Shown piece after piece: positions 53,763 to 63,079 of a DNA stretch of 64,000 nucleotides. Position 1 is the first letter of the stretch, and each line of letters starts with the position of its first letter. The position numbers were made by a program, and so were the translations under genes. A model generated the notes under the pieces. The model was given only the letters and a program-made list of their open reading frames with translations. It did not search any database and was not told where the DNA came from. The DNA comes from Pseudomonas laurylsulfativorans (lineage in GTDB: Bacteria; Pseudomonadota; Gammaproteobacteria; Pseudomonadales; Pseudomonadaceae): assembly GCF_002906155.1 (NCBI RefSeq), contig NZ_MUJK01000002.1:558001-622000 (forward strand), read 5' to 3'.

Positions 53763-56258
53763 ATGATTTGCCGTTCGCTGCGCCGTTCGTTACCTGCCGT
53801 TTTTACCCTGCTGTTCGCAACACCGCTGTTGGCCGACCCCGTCAGCCAGCAGACGCTGTTCAACTTTGTGCGCCCCGCCGACGTGGTCCAGGTGGCGACT
53901 CAGGACGCCAGCCTGCCGCAATCCAACGCCGAGCAAACTCCCGAGGGCGAAGTACTGCGCCGGGTGACGTTCAACCCGGTCGCCCGGCCAACCTTGCGCC
54001 TGACCCCGCAAACGGGCGCCTGGGACTGGTCGCAGTCGGGCGTCATGAGCCTGCGGATCCAGAGTGCGATGAACTGGGCCTTGACCCTGTACGTGACCAT
54101 CCAGAGCAACGACGGCAAGACACTGGTCAGCCGCGTCGATCTGCCCGCGGGGCCTGCGCAAACCCTGTTGGTGCCACTGCAAGCGACATCGCCGCTGGGA
54201 CAGGGCATGAAGGCCGGCCCACCGATGCCAATGACCGTCGATGGCCAACGTGTGTTGCTGGCCAGTAGCGCCGGTGAGCTGGATCGCAGCCAGGTGGTGT
54301 CGGTGAGCTTGTCGATGGACCAGCCGAAAGTCGCGCAAAGCATCCTGCTGGAGCGTTTTGGTGTGCAGGATGGCGAGTCGATCACCCAAGCCGTGTATGG
54401 CGGATTGGTGGATGTTTACGGCCAGTCGACCCGGGCCAAATGGCCGGAAAAAGTTGGCAGCGACGAGCAGCTCAAAAGCGCCTCCGCCAAAGAACAGCAA
54501 CAACTGAAAACCTGGCTGGCCGAGCGCGAAAAGTCCTCACTGGACCAATTCGGTGGCTTGACCAAAGGCCCGTCGTTCAAGGCCAGTGGCTTTTTCCGCA
54601 CCGAGAAGCGCGATGGTCGCTGGTATCTGGTGACACCGGAAGGACATCCGTTCTATTCCCTCGGGGTCAATACGGTCGCTCCAGACGTCAACCAGACATA
54701 CGTTGCCGGTCGTGAATGGATGTTCGAATCCCTGCCCAAGGCTGACGAGGCACTCGCCAGCCACTATGGGGAAGGTGACAACCGAGGCGGCAACGGGGCC
54801 GACCAAGGGCGCGGCTACAACGCCGGGCGCTGGTACGATTTCTACGGCGCCAACCTGCAGCGCCTGTTTGGCAATCCCTGCGAATCGAACGGCGCCACCA
54901 AGGCTGGCGTCGCCGAGGCGGCAAAGGCTGATGCGGTTGAAGCAACGACGGAAAAGGCCGCCGAGAAACCGGTTGTGCCTGCGACTGCCGAGTCTGGTGT
55001 CGCCGAAGCGGCCAAAGTCGAGGCAAATATGCCAGCCCCCGTCGCTGTCGAACCCTGCAAAGCGGTCTTTGACGAGCAGCGCTGGGCCGGTCATACCCTT
55101 GATCGCTTGCAGGCCTGGGGCTTCAACACCATCGGCAACTGGAGTGCGCCGGTGTTGGGCAACGCTGATCGCGTGCCGTACACCTTGCCGCTGTCGATTG
55201 TCGGCGACTACGCCAGCATCAGTACCGGCACCGACTGGTGGGGCGGCATGCCCGACCCGTTCGACCCACGTTTCGCCATGGCCACCGAACGCGCCGTCGC
55301 GATTGCTGCCCGCGACCATCGTGACGATCCGTGGTTGATCGGTTACTACGCCGACAACGAACTGGCTTGGGCCGGTCCCGGCGATGATCCGAAAGCCCGT
55401 TATGCCCTGGCCTACGGCACCTTGAAAATGACCACTGACGTGCCGGCCAAGCGTGCATTCCTCAAGCAACTGCGCGATAAGTACCGCAATCAGGCGGGTC
55501 TGTCGAAGGCCTGGGGCATTGATCTGCCGGCCTGGGAACTGATGGAGGATCCGGGGTTCGTGCCGCCACTCCCGAGCGCCGAGCACCCGGAAATCGAAGC
55601 GGACTTCAAATACTTCCAGAAAGTCTTTGCCGACACCTATTTCAAGACCATCTCCGACTCGCTCAAATGGCACGCGCCGAACCAGCTGCTGCTCGGTGGC
55701 CGTTTCGCCATCAGCACGCCGGAAGCCGTGGACTCCTGCGCCCAATATTGCGATGTGTTGAGTTTCAACATGTACACCCTGCAACCCCAGGACGGTTACG
55801 ACTTCGCCAGGTTGCGCAGTCTCGACAAACCAGTATTGATCACTGAGTTCAATTTCGGCTCGGCTGATCGTGGCCCGTTTTGGGGTGGGGTCACGCAGTT
55901 GGCGAAGGAGGAGGACCGCGGTCCGGCGTATGCCAACTTCCTCAAACAGGCCTTGAGCGAACCGTCGATTGTTGGCGTGCATTGGTTCCAGTACCTCGAT
56001 CAACCGGTCACCGGGCGCCTGCTCGACAGTGAAAACGGTCACTTCGGGTTGGTGGGCATCACTGATCTGCCGTTCCAGGGCTTTGTCGACAGCGTGCGCA
56101 AGAGCAACCTGGCGACGGTCGCGCAATTGGGTAAAGAGGCCGAGAAGGCAGCGGCCGCGGCCGACAAAGCCAGCCACGATGCCGAAGGCGGCCGCAAGGC
56201 CGAAGCCGGCAAGGGGCCGGGGAAGGGCGCTGGTGGGCATTCCGGGAATGGTCATTAG
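53763..56258 (+). CDS. Exported GH42/GH50-like glycoside hydrolase (beta-galactosidase/agarase-like)
   Basis: An 831-residue secreted or periplasmic protein with signal peptide (residues 1-24, FTLLFATPLLA-DPV). A beta-sandwich N-terminal domain (about 30-205) precedes a TIM-barrel of the GH-A clan (about 270-790); likely acid/base is E533 in YYADNELAW and nucleophile E695 in VLITEFNFG. An insert of about 60 Ala/Glu/Lys/Val-rich residues (between Cys373 and Cys432) interrupts the barrel, and the C-terminus is a Gly/Lys-rich tail. The family resembles beta-agarase-type (GH50) proteins of pseudomonads; substrate unknown. The start ATG 53763 was chosen for the signal peptide; the frame upstream runs antisense-like over the dinG end. 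Confidence 0.8.
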   Translation: MICRSLRRSLPAVFTLLFATPLLADPVSQQTLFNFVRPADVVQVATQDASLPQSNAEQTPEGEVLRRVTFNPVARPTLRLTPQTGAWDWSQSGVMSLRIQSAMNWALTLYVTIQSNDGKTLVSRVDLPAGPAQTLLVPLQATSPLGQGMKAGPPMPMTVDGQRVLLASSAGELDRSQVVSVSLSMDQPKVAQSILLERFGVQDGESITQAVYGGLVDVYGQSTRAKWPEKVGSDEQLKSASAKEQQQLKTWLAEREKSSLDQFGGLTKGPSFKASGFFRTEKRDGRWYLVTPEGHPFYSLGVNTVAPDVNQTYVAGREWMFESLPKADEALASHYGEGDNRGGNGADQGRGYNAGRWYDFYGANLQRLFGNPCESNGATKAGVAEAAKADAVEATTEKAAEKPVVPATAESGVAEAAKVEANMPAPVAVEPCKAVFDEQRWAGHTLDRLQAWGFNTIGNWSAPVLGNADRVPYTLPLSIVGDYASISTGTDWWGGMPDPFDPRFAMATERAVAIAARDHRDDPWLIGYYADNELAWAGPGDDPKARYALAYGTLKMTTDVPAKRAFLKQLRDKYRNQAGLSKAWGIDLPAWELMEDPGFVPPLPSAEHPEIEADFKYFQKVFADTYFKTISDSLKWHAPNQLLLGGRFAISTPEAVDSCAQYCDVLSFNMYTLQPQDGYDFARLRSLDKPVLITEFNFGSADRGPFWGGVTQLAKEEDRGPAYANFLKQALSEPSIVGVHWFQYLDQPVTGRLLDSENGHFGLVGITDLPFQGFVDSVRKSNLATVAQLGKEAEKAAAAADKASHDAEGGRKAEAGKGPGKGAGGHSGNGH

Positions 56259-56267
56259 CACCTGAAA

Positions 56268-56387
56268 CCCTGTGGCGAGGGGGCTTGCCCCCGTTGGGTT
56301 GCGTAGCAACCCCAAAATCTCGGCAACGGCCGAAAAATTTGGGAGCGCTGCGCACTCCAACGGGGGCAAGCCCCCTCGCCGCAAAGG
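56268..56387. repeat. REPIN, long form
   Basis: CCTGTGGCGAGGGGGCTTGC.. and ..GGGGGCAAGCCCCCTCGCCG with arms of about 25 bases, enclosing a further short inverted repeat (GTTGCGTAGCAAC) and GGGAGCGCTGCGCACTCC. Confidence 0.85.
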
Positions 56388-56489
56388 ATTGCTGGTGAAA
56401 CAACCGCCCGGCCCAACCCTGTTCCCAAAACCTTCAAGGGCTGGAACAATGCCTGCCACTTTGTAAAGCGTTAGTCCGGGGAGTTGCGG

Positions 56490-57635
56490 GTGCAGATTCA
56501 GGGTCATTACGAGCTTAAGTTCGAAGCGGTGCGAGAGGCGTTCGCGGCGCTGTTCGACGATCCCCAGGAGCGTGGCGCGGCGTTGTGCATTCAGGTCGGT
56601 GGCGAAACCGTCCTCGATCTGTGGGCTGGCACGGCCGACAAGGACGGCGCCGAGGCCTGGCACAGCGACACCATCGCCAACCTGTTCTCCTGCACCAAGA
56701 CCTTTACTGCGGTCACCGCGCTGCAATTGGTGGCCGAAGGCAAGCTGCAGCTGGATGCCCCGGTTGCGCGCTACTGGCCTGAGTTTGCCGCTGCCGGCAA
56801 AGAGTCCGTCACCCTGCGTCAACTGCTCAGTCATCAGGCCGGCCTTCCGGCATTGCGCGAGCTACTGGCTCCCGAAGCCCTTTACGAATGGCAAACCATG
56901 GTCGATGCCCTGGCCGCTGAAACGCCGTGGTGGACGCCTGGTGAAGGCCACGGTTACGCGGCGATCACCTATGGCTGGCTGGTCGGCGAATTGCTGCGCC
57001 GTGCCGACGGTCGTGGGCCGGGCGAATCCATCGTGGCGCGGGTCGCGAGGCCGTTGGGCCTGGACTTCCATGTGGGGTTGGCTGACGAAGAGTTCCATCG
57101 TGTGGCCCACATTGCGCGGGGCAAGGGTAATGTCGGCGATGCTGCCGCCCAGCGCCTGCTGCAAGTGACCATGCGCGAGCCAACGGCCATGACGACCCGG
57201 GCATTCACCAACCCGCCGTCGATCATGACCAGCACCAATAAACCCGAGTGGCGACGCATGCAGCAGCCGGCCGCCAATGGCCATGGCAATGCCCGCAGCC
57301 TGGCCGGTTTCTACGCCGGCCTGCTCGATGGCAGCCTGCTGGAAAGCGAAATGCTCGATGAATTGACTCGTGAGCATAGCCTTGGTGAGGACAAGACTTT
57401 ACTGACCCGGACCCGTTTCGGCCTGGGTTGCATGCTCGATCAACCGGACGTTGCCAATGCCACCTTCGGCCTTGGCCCGCGGGCGTTTGGTCATCCGGGT
57501 GCCGGCGGCTCCATCGGCTTCGCTGACCCGGAGCACGATGTAGCCTTCGGATTTGTGACAAATACCCTGGGGCCGTACGTCTTGATGGACCCGCGCGCGC
57601 AAAAGCTGGTGCGGGTTCTGGCCACTTGTCTGTAA
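56490..57635 (+). CDS. Serine beta-lactamase-like (EstB/class C-fold) hydrolase
   Basis: A 381-residue cytoplasmic protein of the beta-lactamase/transpeptidase-like family. The catalytic S-x-x-K lies in LFSCTKTFTA (near residue 67), the Tyr motif is probably YAAITYGW (about 165), and HPGAGG (about 335) replaces the KTG box. Such proteins are usually carboxylesterases or D-aminoacid amidases, not penicillinases. No signal peptide. Start: GTG 56490 has GGGGAG six bases before; the TTG 56484 is less likely. Confidence 0.85.
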   Translation: MQIQGHYELKFEAVREAFAALFDDPQERGAALCIQVGGETVLDLWAGTADKDGAEAWHSDTIANLFSCTKTFTAVTALQLVAEGKLQLDAPVARYWPEFAAAGKESVTLRQLLSHQAGLPALRELLAPEALYEWQTMVDALAAETPWWTPGEGHGYAAITYGWLVGELLRRADGRGPGESIVARVARPLGLDFHVGLADEEFHRVAHIARGKGNVGDAAAQRLLQVTMREPTAMTTRAFTNPPSIMTSTNKPEWRRMQQPAANGHGNARSLAGFYAGLLDGSLLESEMLDELTREHSLGEDKTLLTRTRFGLGCMLDQPDVANATFGLGPRAFGHPGAGGSIGFADPEHDVAFGFVTNTLGPYVLMDPRAQKLVRVLATCL

Positions 57636-57641
57636 AAGCGG

Positions 57642-57677
57642 CTATCGGGTTCCAGGGCTGGAACCCGATAGTCTTTT
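57642..57677 (+). terminator. Terminator of the beta-lactamase-like gene
   Basis: CTATCGGGTTCCAG, loop GG, CTGGAACCCGATAG, then TCTTTT. Confidence 0.85.
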
Positions 57678-57748
57678 CAGTTTCAAAGCGTCTGTTTAAG
57701 CGGGCCGATGTGGCCTGATTTTTTTGACTTCATTTTTGTGGATATCCA

Positions 57749-58756
57749 ATGTCATCCAATAAAACCCTCGCCTTGGCCCTGTGCTTCGCCATTACCGGTT
57801 GCGCACAGACTCCACAGAAAGATGCGACGGCACCTGTCGCCAAGACTGAAAGCGCCAGCCACTGGTACTGGCCGTTTGGTTCCGACGACAGTGCCGGCAA
57901 GCCCGTGGCCAAGCCGGAGGTGAAACCTGAAGTCAAACCCGTGGCGGTGGCCAAGGCCCAAGCCGATAGCGGCAGCAAGTGGTGGTGGCCGTTCGGCGGT
58001 AGCGACCAGAGCACCGCCAAGGCCGTACCGATGCCCGACCCGAAAGTCACCCAGGCCTGGCTTGACGACTACGAACCGCGTCTGCGCGAGGCGGTCAAGG
58101 ACAGCAACATGCAACTCGAGCGCCGCGAAAACGTGCTGGTGGTGACGGCGCCGGTCGAAGGCTCGTTCAACCCTGATCGTCCGGCCATGCTGCTGCCGGT
58201 CACGCTCGGTCCGTTCACCCGCGTTGCCAAGATCCTGGAAGCCGATCCAAAGACCGCTGTGCTGATCCTCGGCCACAGCGATACGTCCGGCGCTGCGCCT
58301 GCCAACGTCAAGCTGAGCCAGGAACGCGCCCAGGCCGTTGCGGCGATTTTCCGTCTCAGTGGTTTGCAGCGTGATCGCTTGATGCTGCGTGGCTTGGGCG
58401 GTGATGCGCCGCGTGCCGCCAACGACAGCGTGCAAGGGCGAGCGTTGAACCGCCGCGTGGAACTGCTGGTGACTCCGCAGAACACCATGGTCGCGCTGCT
58501 GAGCAAGTACAACATGCCGGCTCCAGCCCCTGTGAGCATGGTCGCTGCCGCTGACGTCAAGCCGGTCGCCAAGCCTGTAACACCAGCCCCGGCGACTAAA
58601 AAGGCTGCTGTTCCAGCGGTGAAAAAAGCCCCTGCGAAAAAAGCTCCGGCCAAGAAAGCCCCTGCGAAAACTGCAACGCCAGCGAAGAAAACCACGCCAG
58701 CCAAAGCCGCTGCGACAGACAAGAAGGTCGTCAGCACCGATACTGCAAAGCAGTGA
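57749..58756 (+). CDS. OmpA-like lipoprotein with histone H1/AlgP-like Lys-Ala-Pro tail
   Basis: A 335-residue lipoprotein (lipobox AITGC, Cys18). A duplicated aromatic motif (WYWPFGSDD at 39-47 and WWWPFGGSD at 78-86) lies in a Lys/Pro/Val linker, then an OmpA C-terminal domain (about 105-250; GHSDTSGAAPAN and GRALNRRVELL), and a tail (about 265-335) rich in repeats of KKAPAK, as in AlgP or eukaryotic histone H1. The domain order is unusual. The tail could bind peptidoglycan, LPS or nucleic acid; unknown. Confidence 0.85.
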   Translation: MSSNKTLALALCFAITGCAQTPQKDATAPVAKTESASHWYWPFGSDDSAGKPVAKPEVKPEVKPVAVAKAQADSGSKWWWPFGGSDQSTAKAVPMPDPKVTQAWLDDYEPRLREAVKDSNMQLERRENVLVVTAPVEGSFNPDRPAMLLPVTLGPFTRVAKILEADPKTAVLILGHSDTSGAAPANVKLSQERAQAVAAIFRLSGLQRDRLMLRGLGGDAPRAANDSVQGRALNRRVELLVTPQNTMVALLSKYNMPAPAPVSMVAAADVKPVAKPVTPAPATKKAAVPAVKKAPAKKAPAKKAPAKTATPAKKTTPAKAAATDKKVVSTDTAKQ

Positions 58757-58780
58757 TTCGTTAACCAAAAGGAATGCGCC

Positions 58781-59428
58781 ATGACCCAGGGCCTGGCTGA
58801 TATGCGTCGTGACTACACCCGTGATGGCCTGACCGAGGCGCAAGCCCCGACCGAGCCGTTCGCACTGTTCCACCAATGGTTCGCCGACGCGGTGAAAACC
58901 GAACAGGCGCCGGTGGAAGCCAACGCCATGACCCTGGCCACCGTCGACCAGGCCGGTCGACCGCACTGTCGCATTCTGTTGCTCAAGGGCCTGGACGAGC
59001 AGGGATTCACCTTTTTCACCAACTACGAAAGCGCCAAGGGCCAGCACCTGGTCGCGAATCCGTTCGCGGCCATGACGTTTTTCTGGCCGGCGCTGGAGCG
59101 CCAGGTGCGCATCGAGGGGCGGGTGGTGAAGGTCACGCCTGAGGAGTCCGACGCCTATTATCAGGTCCGTCCGCTGGGCAGTCGCCTGGGGGCCTGGGCA
59201 TCGCCGCAAAGCCGCGTGATCGCCGATCGTGGGGAACTCGAAGCGCTGCTCAAGAACACCGAGCAACGTTTCAGCGACACCCAGCCGCATTGCCCGGAAC
59301 ACTGGGGTGGCTATCGCCTGCTGCCGGAGCGCATCGAATTCTGGCAGGGCCGCCCAAGCCGCCTGCACGACCGCCTCAATTACCGCCAGCAGGGCGCCGA
59401 CTGGATTCTTGAACGTCTGGCACCCTGA
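58781..59428 (+). CDS. pdxH: Pyridoxamine 5'-phosphate oxidase
   Basis: A 215-residue FMN enzyme that makes pyridoxal 5'-phosphate from PNP or PMP. Conserved FMN-binding [19 protein letters not shown] and SPQSRVI are present, and the C-terminal [10 protein letters not shown](Q)[11 protein letters not shown] end matches. Only 24 bases downstream of the OmpA-like gene, possibly cotranscribed. Confidence 0.97.
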   Translation: MTQGLADMRRDYTRDGLTEAQAPTEPFALFHQWFADAVKTEQAPVEANAMTLATVDQAGRPHCRILLLKGLDEQGFTFFTNYESAKGQHLVANPFAAMTFFWPALERQVRIEGRVVKVTPEESDAYYQVRPLGSRLGAWASPQSRVIADRGELEALLKNTEQRFSDTQPHCPEHWGGYRLLPERIEFWQGRPSRLHDRLNYRQQGADWILERLAP

Positions 59429-59433
59429 GCAGT

Positions 59434-59670
59434 CTACCGACCGGGATAGCCTGCCGCAGCGGCCTCCAGCCACTTCGGCAGGTCTCGACGCTTGATCTTC
59501 TGGGCATGAGCACTCGCCAACTGTTCGAGCATGAAGGCTTTTTTCTGCTCATCCTTGCCCGCCAGCGCTAGCGCCAGGTCGCGGTCCATCCAGCGTTTGA
59601 TCCGTACGTACAGCCACCAGTGGAAGTACAAACCGGCAACCGTCGTGACGACGATGATAAAGTAGTCCAT
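59434..59670 (-). CDS. Small membrane protein of unknown function
   Basis: A 78-residue protein with one N-terminal hydrophobic helix (residues 3-22, YFIIVVTTVAGLYFHWWLYV) followed by a charged helical region (RIKRWMDRDLALALAGKDEQ). It is convergent with pdxH, ending five bases away. Codon use fits the neighbours. No family recognised. Confidence 0.65.
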   Translation of the reverse strand: MDYFIIVVTTVAGLYFHWWLYVRIKRWMDRDLALALAGKDEQKKAFMLEQLASAHAQKIKRRDLPKWLEAAAAGYPGR

Positions 59671-59834
59671 GAAAATCCTTGGCCCGTGGGCAGTTTTCTG
59701 ATTTTGCCGCTACTGTGTGAGTTCGTGGTGGCGCCTTAACGGGGCCTGAATCAAAGCAATTTTACCCGGGCTGTGCCGTGACAGGCGTCAAGCTGCGGAG
59801 TTTAATGAACATCTGTTTCTTTGGAGTTGATGCT

Positions 59835-60299
59835 ATGCGTAAGTCTGTTCTGCTGGTTGCTTCCTTTTCCACGATGGCGATGTTGCTCACTGGATGCCAA
59901 TCGAGCCTGACCGGTGACTCCTACTCCCGTGACGAGGCGCGTCGCGTGCAGACCGTTCGCATGGGCACTATCGAAGCATTGCGTCCGGTGAAAATCGAAG
60001 GCACCAAAACCCCGATCGGCGGCGCTGCAGGCGCAGTGGTCGGCGGTGTTGGCGGTAGCGCCATCGGTGGCGGCAAAGGCAGTATCGTTGCAGCGGTCAT
60101 CGGCGCAGTAGCAGGCGGCCTGATCGGTTCGGCCGCTGAGGAAGGCCTGACCCGCACCCAGGGCGTGGAAATCACCGTGCGCGAAGACGATGGCAGCATG
60201 CGCGCCTACGTTCAGGAAGTTCAACCGAACGAAGTGTTCCGTGTTGGCGAGCGTGTACGCATCGCCAGTGTGAATGGCACGAGCCGCGTTTCGCACTAA
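59835..60299 (+). CDS. Glycine-zipper 2TM lipoprotein (SlyB/Pcp-like)
   Basis: A 154-residue outer-membrane lipoprotein (lipobox LLTGC, Cys21) with a glycine-zipper segment (about 55-100, GGAAGAVVGGVGGSAIGGG) and a C-terminal beta-rich domain. SlyB-like proteins stabilise the outer membrane and are often PhoP-regulated. The start is at ATG 59835, though the frame opens at 59778. A terminator follows. Confidence 0.9.
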   Translation: MRKSVLLVASFSTMAMLLTGCQSSLTGDSYSRDEARRVQTVRMGTIEALRPVKIEGTKTPIGGAAGAVVGGVGGSAIGGGKGSIVAAVIGAVAGGLIGSAAEEGLTRTQGVEITVREDDGSMRAYVQEVQPNEVFRVGERVRIASVNGTSRVSH

Positions 60300-60318
60300 G
60301 CGCAAACACCGGATAAAC

Positions 60319-60353
60319 AAAAAACCCGATCAGGTGACTGATCGGGTTTTTTG
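60319..60353 (+). terminator. Terminator of the SlyB-like gene
   Basis: AAAAACCCGATCAG, loop, CTGATCGGGTTTTTTG; also serves the converging nhaA gene. Confidence 0.88.
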
Positions 60354-60403
60354 TTTTCTAGCTGTGCTAAGCCTTGATGGGTGCCAGGCGTTGTCGTGGA
60401 TTA

Positions 60404-61591
60404 TCAGGACACCAGCGCGGTGTTCTTGCGACTCGCCATCGCCGTCACCCCGTAACCGATCAGCGCGGCCAGTATCGAACCGGTCAGGATTCCCATGCGG
60501 TCCATCCCGGCGAAATCACTCACGCCCGGCTCGAAGGCCAGCGAGCCGACAAACAGACTCATGGTAAAACCAATGCCGCAGAGAATCGCCACGCCCAGTA
60601 TCTGGCCCCAATTGGCACCTTGGGGCAGGGCGGCGATGCCGGTTTTCACCGCCAGCCAGGTCAGGCCGAAGACACCGACGGTCTTGCCCAGCAGCAGTCC
60701 GATGGCGATGCCCATGGGGACGTGGTGAGTGAAGCTTTCGACGGTGACGCCGCTCAGGGACAGGCCGGCATTGGCAAAGGCGAACAGCGGCAGAATGCCG
60801 TAGGCCACCCATGGGTGGAGGGCATGTTCTAGGGTCAGCAATGGCGAGGGCTCGGCATTTTTCGTGCGCAACGGAATGCAGAACGCCAGGGTCACGCCGG
60901 CCAGCGTGGCGTGGACACCGCTCTTGAGCACGCAGACCCAGAGGATCAAGCCAATGATCATGTACGGCCCGAGCTTGACCACCCCGAGTCGATTCATCCC
61001 GATCAGCGCCGCAATACAGGCCGCGGCCAGCGCCAGGGACAAGGTCGACAACGCGCCGGAATAGAAGATCGCAATGATGATGATCGCGCCAAGGTCGTCG
61101 ATGATCGCCAGGGTCATCAGGAACAGCTTCAGCGAAACAGGAACCCGTTTGCCCAGCAGAGCCAGCACGCCAAGGGCGAAGGCGATGTCGGTGGCGGTCG
61201 GGATGGCCCAGCCGTTGAGAGCAGATGGTGTGTCGCGATTGAGGTACCAGTAGATCAGTGCCGGCACCAGCATGCCGCCAATCGCCGCCGCGCCGGGCAG
61301 GACGATTTGCGACGGTTTGGACAGCTGGCCGTCGAGGACTTCGCGTTTCACTTCCAGGCCGATCAGCAGGAAAAACAGCGCCATCAGGCCGTCGTTGATC
61401 CACAGCAGCAACGGCTTGGCGATTTTCAGCGCGCCGACCTGGGCCACCACGGGGGTGTCCAGCAGGCCGTTGTACAGCCATGACAGCGGTGAGTTATTGA
61501 TGATTAGAGCCAGAACGGCAGCGGCGATCAGTAACAGACCGCTGGCAGCTTCCAACTGAAAGAAACGCGTGAAAGTGCTACGCAGAGGCAA
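60404..61591 (-). CDS. nhaA: Na+/H+ antiporter NhaA
   Basis: A 395-residue inner-membrane antiporter with 12 predicted transmembrane helices. The essential Asp pair is in [17 protein letters not shown], and the early segments ([24 protein letters not shown]) match the family. It exports Na+ in exchange for two H+. The ATG-less start: TTG at 61591 has GGAGAG in good spacing and begins the [11 protein letters not shown] typical of homologues; the longer frame to 61636 is less likely. Confidence 0.94.
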   Translation of the reverse strand: MPLRSTFTRFFQLEAASGLLLIAAAVLALIINNSPLSWLYNGLLDTPVVAQVGALKIAKPLLLWINDGLMALFFLLIGLEVKREVLDGQLSKPSQIVLPGAAAIGGMLVPALIYWYLNRDTPSALNGWAIPTATDIAFALGVLALLGKRVPVSLKLFLMTLAIIDDLGAIIIIAIFYSGALSTLSLALAAACIAALIGMNRLGVVKLGPYMIIGLILWVCVLKSGVHATLAGVTLAFCIPLRTKNAEPSPLLTLEHALHPWVAYGILPLFAFANAGLSLSGVTVESFTHHVPMGIAIGLLLGKTVGVFGLTWLAVKTGIAALPQGANWGQILGVAILCGIGFTMSLFVGSLAFEPGVSDFAGMDRMGILTGSILAALIGYGVTAMASRKNTALVS

Positions 61592-61841
61592 GGTCGCTCT
61601 CCATCTGTGAATTAAAAAGGTGTTACACCCTAACAAGTACAGTTAGTTGTTAAAACAAAAGTTATATTCTTTTTTGTTATATGTCGTTACAGAGTAATCC
61701 GTCAATGCCGACCTGAGCCTAGCAGTTGCCGGGCGTATTGGACCCTAGCTGTACCTGTGCTGGATGTAGGTTTTTTCCTAAGCTTGTTGGATGAGCCTTG
61801 ATAAAAAGCCGACTCCTGCTCGATTCAACGAGAAAACCATC
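61592..61841. promoter_or_regulatory. Divergent region between nhaA and the PLP enzyme
   Basis: 250 bases, AT-rich at 61625-61680 (AGTTGTTAAAACAAAAG). It holds the two promoters; no specific site is recognised. Confidence 0.5.
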
Positions 61842-62936
61842 ATGAGCGACAACCGACAGTGGTCCCGCGAAGCGATCCGGATCATCGAAGCCGATTTTCA
61901 GCGCAGCGCCGACACCCACTTGATCCCCTTGCCGCTGCCGGGTTTTCCGGGCATCGAGTTGTATTTCAAGGATGAATCCAGCCACCCCACGGGCAGCCTC
62001 AAACACCGCCTGGCCCGTTCGCTTTTCCTGTATGCGCTGTGTAACGGCTGGCTCAAACCCGGTGCGCCGGTCATCGAGGCTTCCAGCGGTTCCACGGCGA
62101 TTTCCGAAGCGTACTTCGCGCGCATGCTGGGCTTGCCGTTCATTGCGGTGATGCCGGCGACCACCTCAAAAGAAAAGATCGCGCAGATCGCCTTCTACGG
62201 TGGCCAAAGTCATCTGGTGGACGATCCGACCCAGATCTACGCCGAGTCCGAGCGTCTGGCCCGTGAACACGACGGACACTTCATCGACCAGTTCACTTAC
62301 GCCGAGCGCGCCACCGACTGGCGGGCGAACAACAACATTGCCGAATCGATCTTTCATCAGATGCGTTTCGAGCAGCATCCCGAGCCGAGCTGGCTGATTT
62401 CCAGCCCTGGCACCGGCGGCACCACGGCCACCCTGGGTCGATACGTGCGTTATCGCCAGCATTGCACCCGCGTGCTGTGTGCCGATGCCGAGCGTTCGGT
62501 GTTCTTTGATTACTACCAGACCGGTGATGCCAGCCTGCGTCTGGACCACGGTTCGCGCATCGAAGGCATTGGCCGGCCGCGTGTGGAAGCGTCGTTTCTG
62601 CCCAAGGTGATCGACGCCATGGTCAAGGTGCCGGATGCCCTGTCACTGGCGGCCATGCACTACCTGGCGGAGCGTCTGGGACGGCACGTGGGTGGGTCGA
62701 GCGGGACCAATCTGATCGGTGCATTGATGGCCGCTCAGCACATGAAAGCGGCGGGGGAGACTGGGTCAATGGTGGCGATCTTGTGTGACAGCGGCGAGCG
62801 TTATGCCACGACCTATTACGATCAGGATTGGCTCAAGGCTCAGGGGTATGAGTTGGGGAGTTTAATGGCTGCGGTAGCGGCGACGGTGGAGCGGGGTGAG
62901 GCGCTGCCGGCGAGCGTGCTGCGCGCCAATATCTAA
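61842..62936 (+). CDS. PLP-dependent cysteine-synthase-family enzyme
   Basis: A 364-residue fold-type II PLP enzyme. The cofactor lysine is K54 in HPTGSLKHR, the substrate loop EASSGSTAIS follows (about 79-88), and the phosphate of PLP is held by GTGGTT (near 190). It is not CysK or CysM, since it has extra C-terminal residues; it resembles enzymes that act as cysteine desulfhydrase or make cysteine derivatives. Reaction is unknown. ATG 61842 was chosen over 61791 because of similarity of the start (MSDNRQWSREAI). Confidence 0.85.
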   Translation: MSDNRQWSREAIRIIEADFQRSADTHLIPLPLPGFPGIELYFKDESSHPTGSLKHRLARSLFLYALCNGWLKPGAPVIEASSGSTAISEAYFARMLGLPFIAVMPATTSKEKIAQIAFYGGQSHLVDDPTQIYAESERLAREHDGHFIDQFTYAERATDWRANNNIAESIFHQMRFEQHPEPSWLISSPGTGGTTATLGRYVRYRQHCTRVLCADAERSVFFDYYQTGDASLRLDHGSRIEGIGRPRVEASFLPKVIDAMVKVPDALSLAAMHYLAERLGRHVGGSSGTNLIGALMAAQHMKAAGETGSMVAILCDSGERYATTYYDQDWLKAQGYELGSLMAAVAATVERGEALPASVLRANI

Positions 62937-62959
62937 GATCCATCAGACGCCGAATACCA

Positions 62960-63053
62960 TTGTGGGAGCGAGCCTGCTCGCGATGGCGGAATCACATTCA
63001 ACACATATGTTGATTGATCTACCGCTATCGCGAGCAAGCTCGCTCCCACAGGG
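62960..63053. repeat. REPIN
   Basis: TGTGGGAGCGAGCCTGCTCGCGATGG and TATCGCGAGCAAGCTCGCTCCCACA around about 45 bases, between two converging genes. Confidence 0.9.
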
Positions 63054-63079
63054 TTTTGTATTGCTTCAGAGATCGCGTA

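Noticed and set aside
54537..56834. 765-codon minus-strand frame
   Set aside because: Antisense of the glycoside hydrolase and the start of the next gene; long because of high GC content.
57752..59473. 573-codon minus-strand frame
   Set aside because: Antisense of the OmpA-like gene and pdxH; the Arg/Gly-rich sequence comes from the complement of the Lys/Ala repeats.
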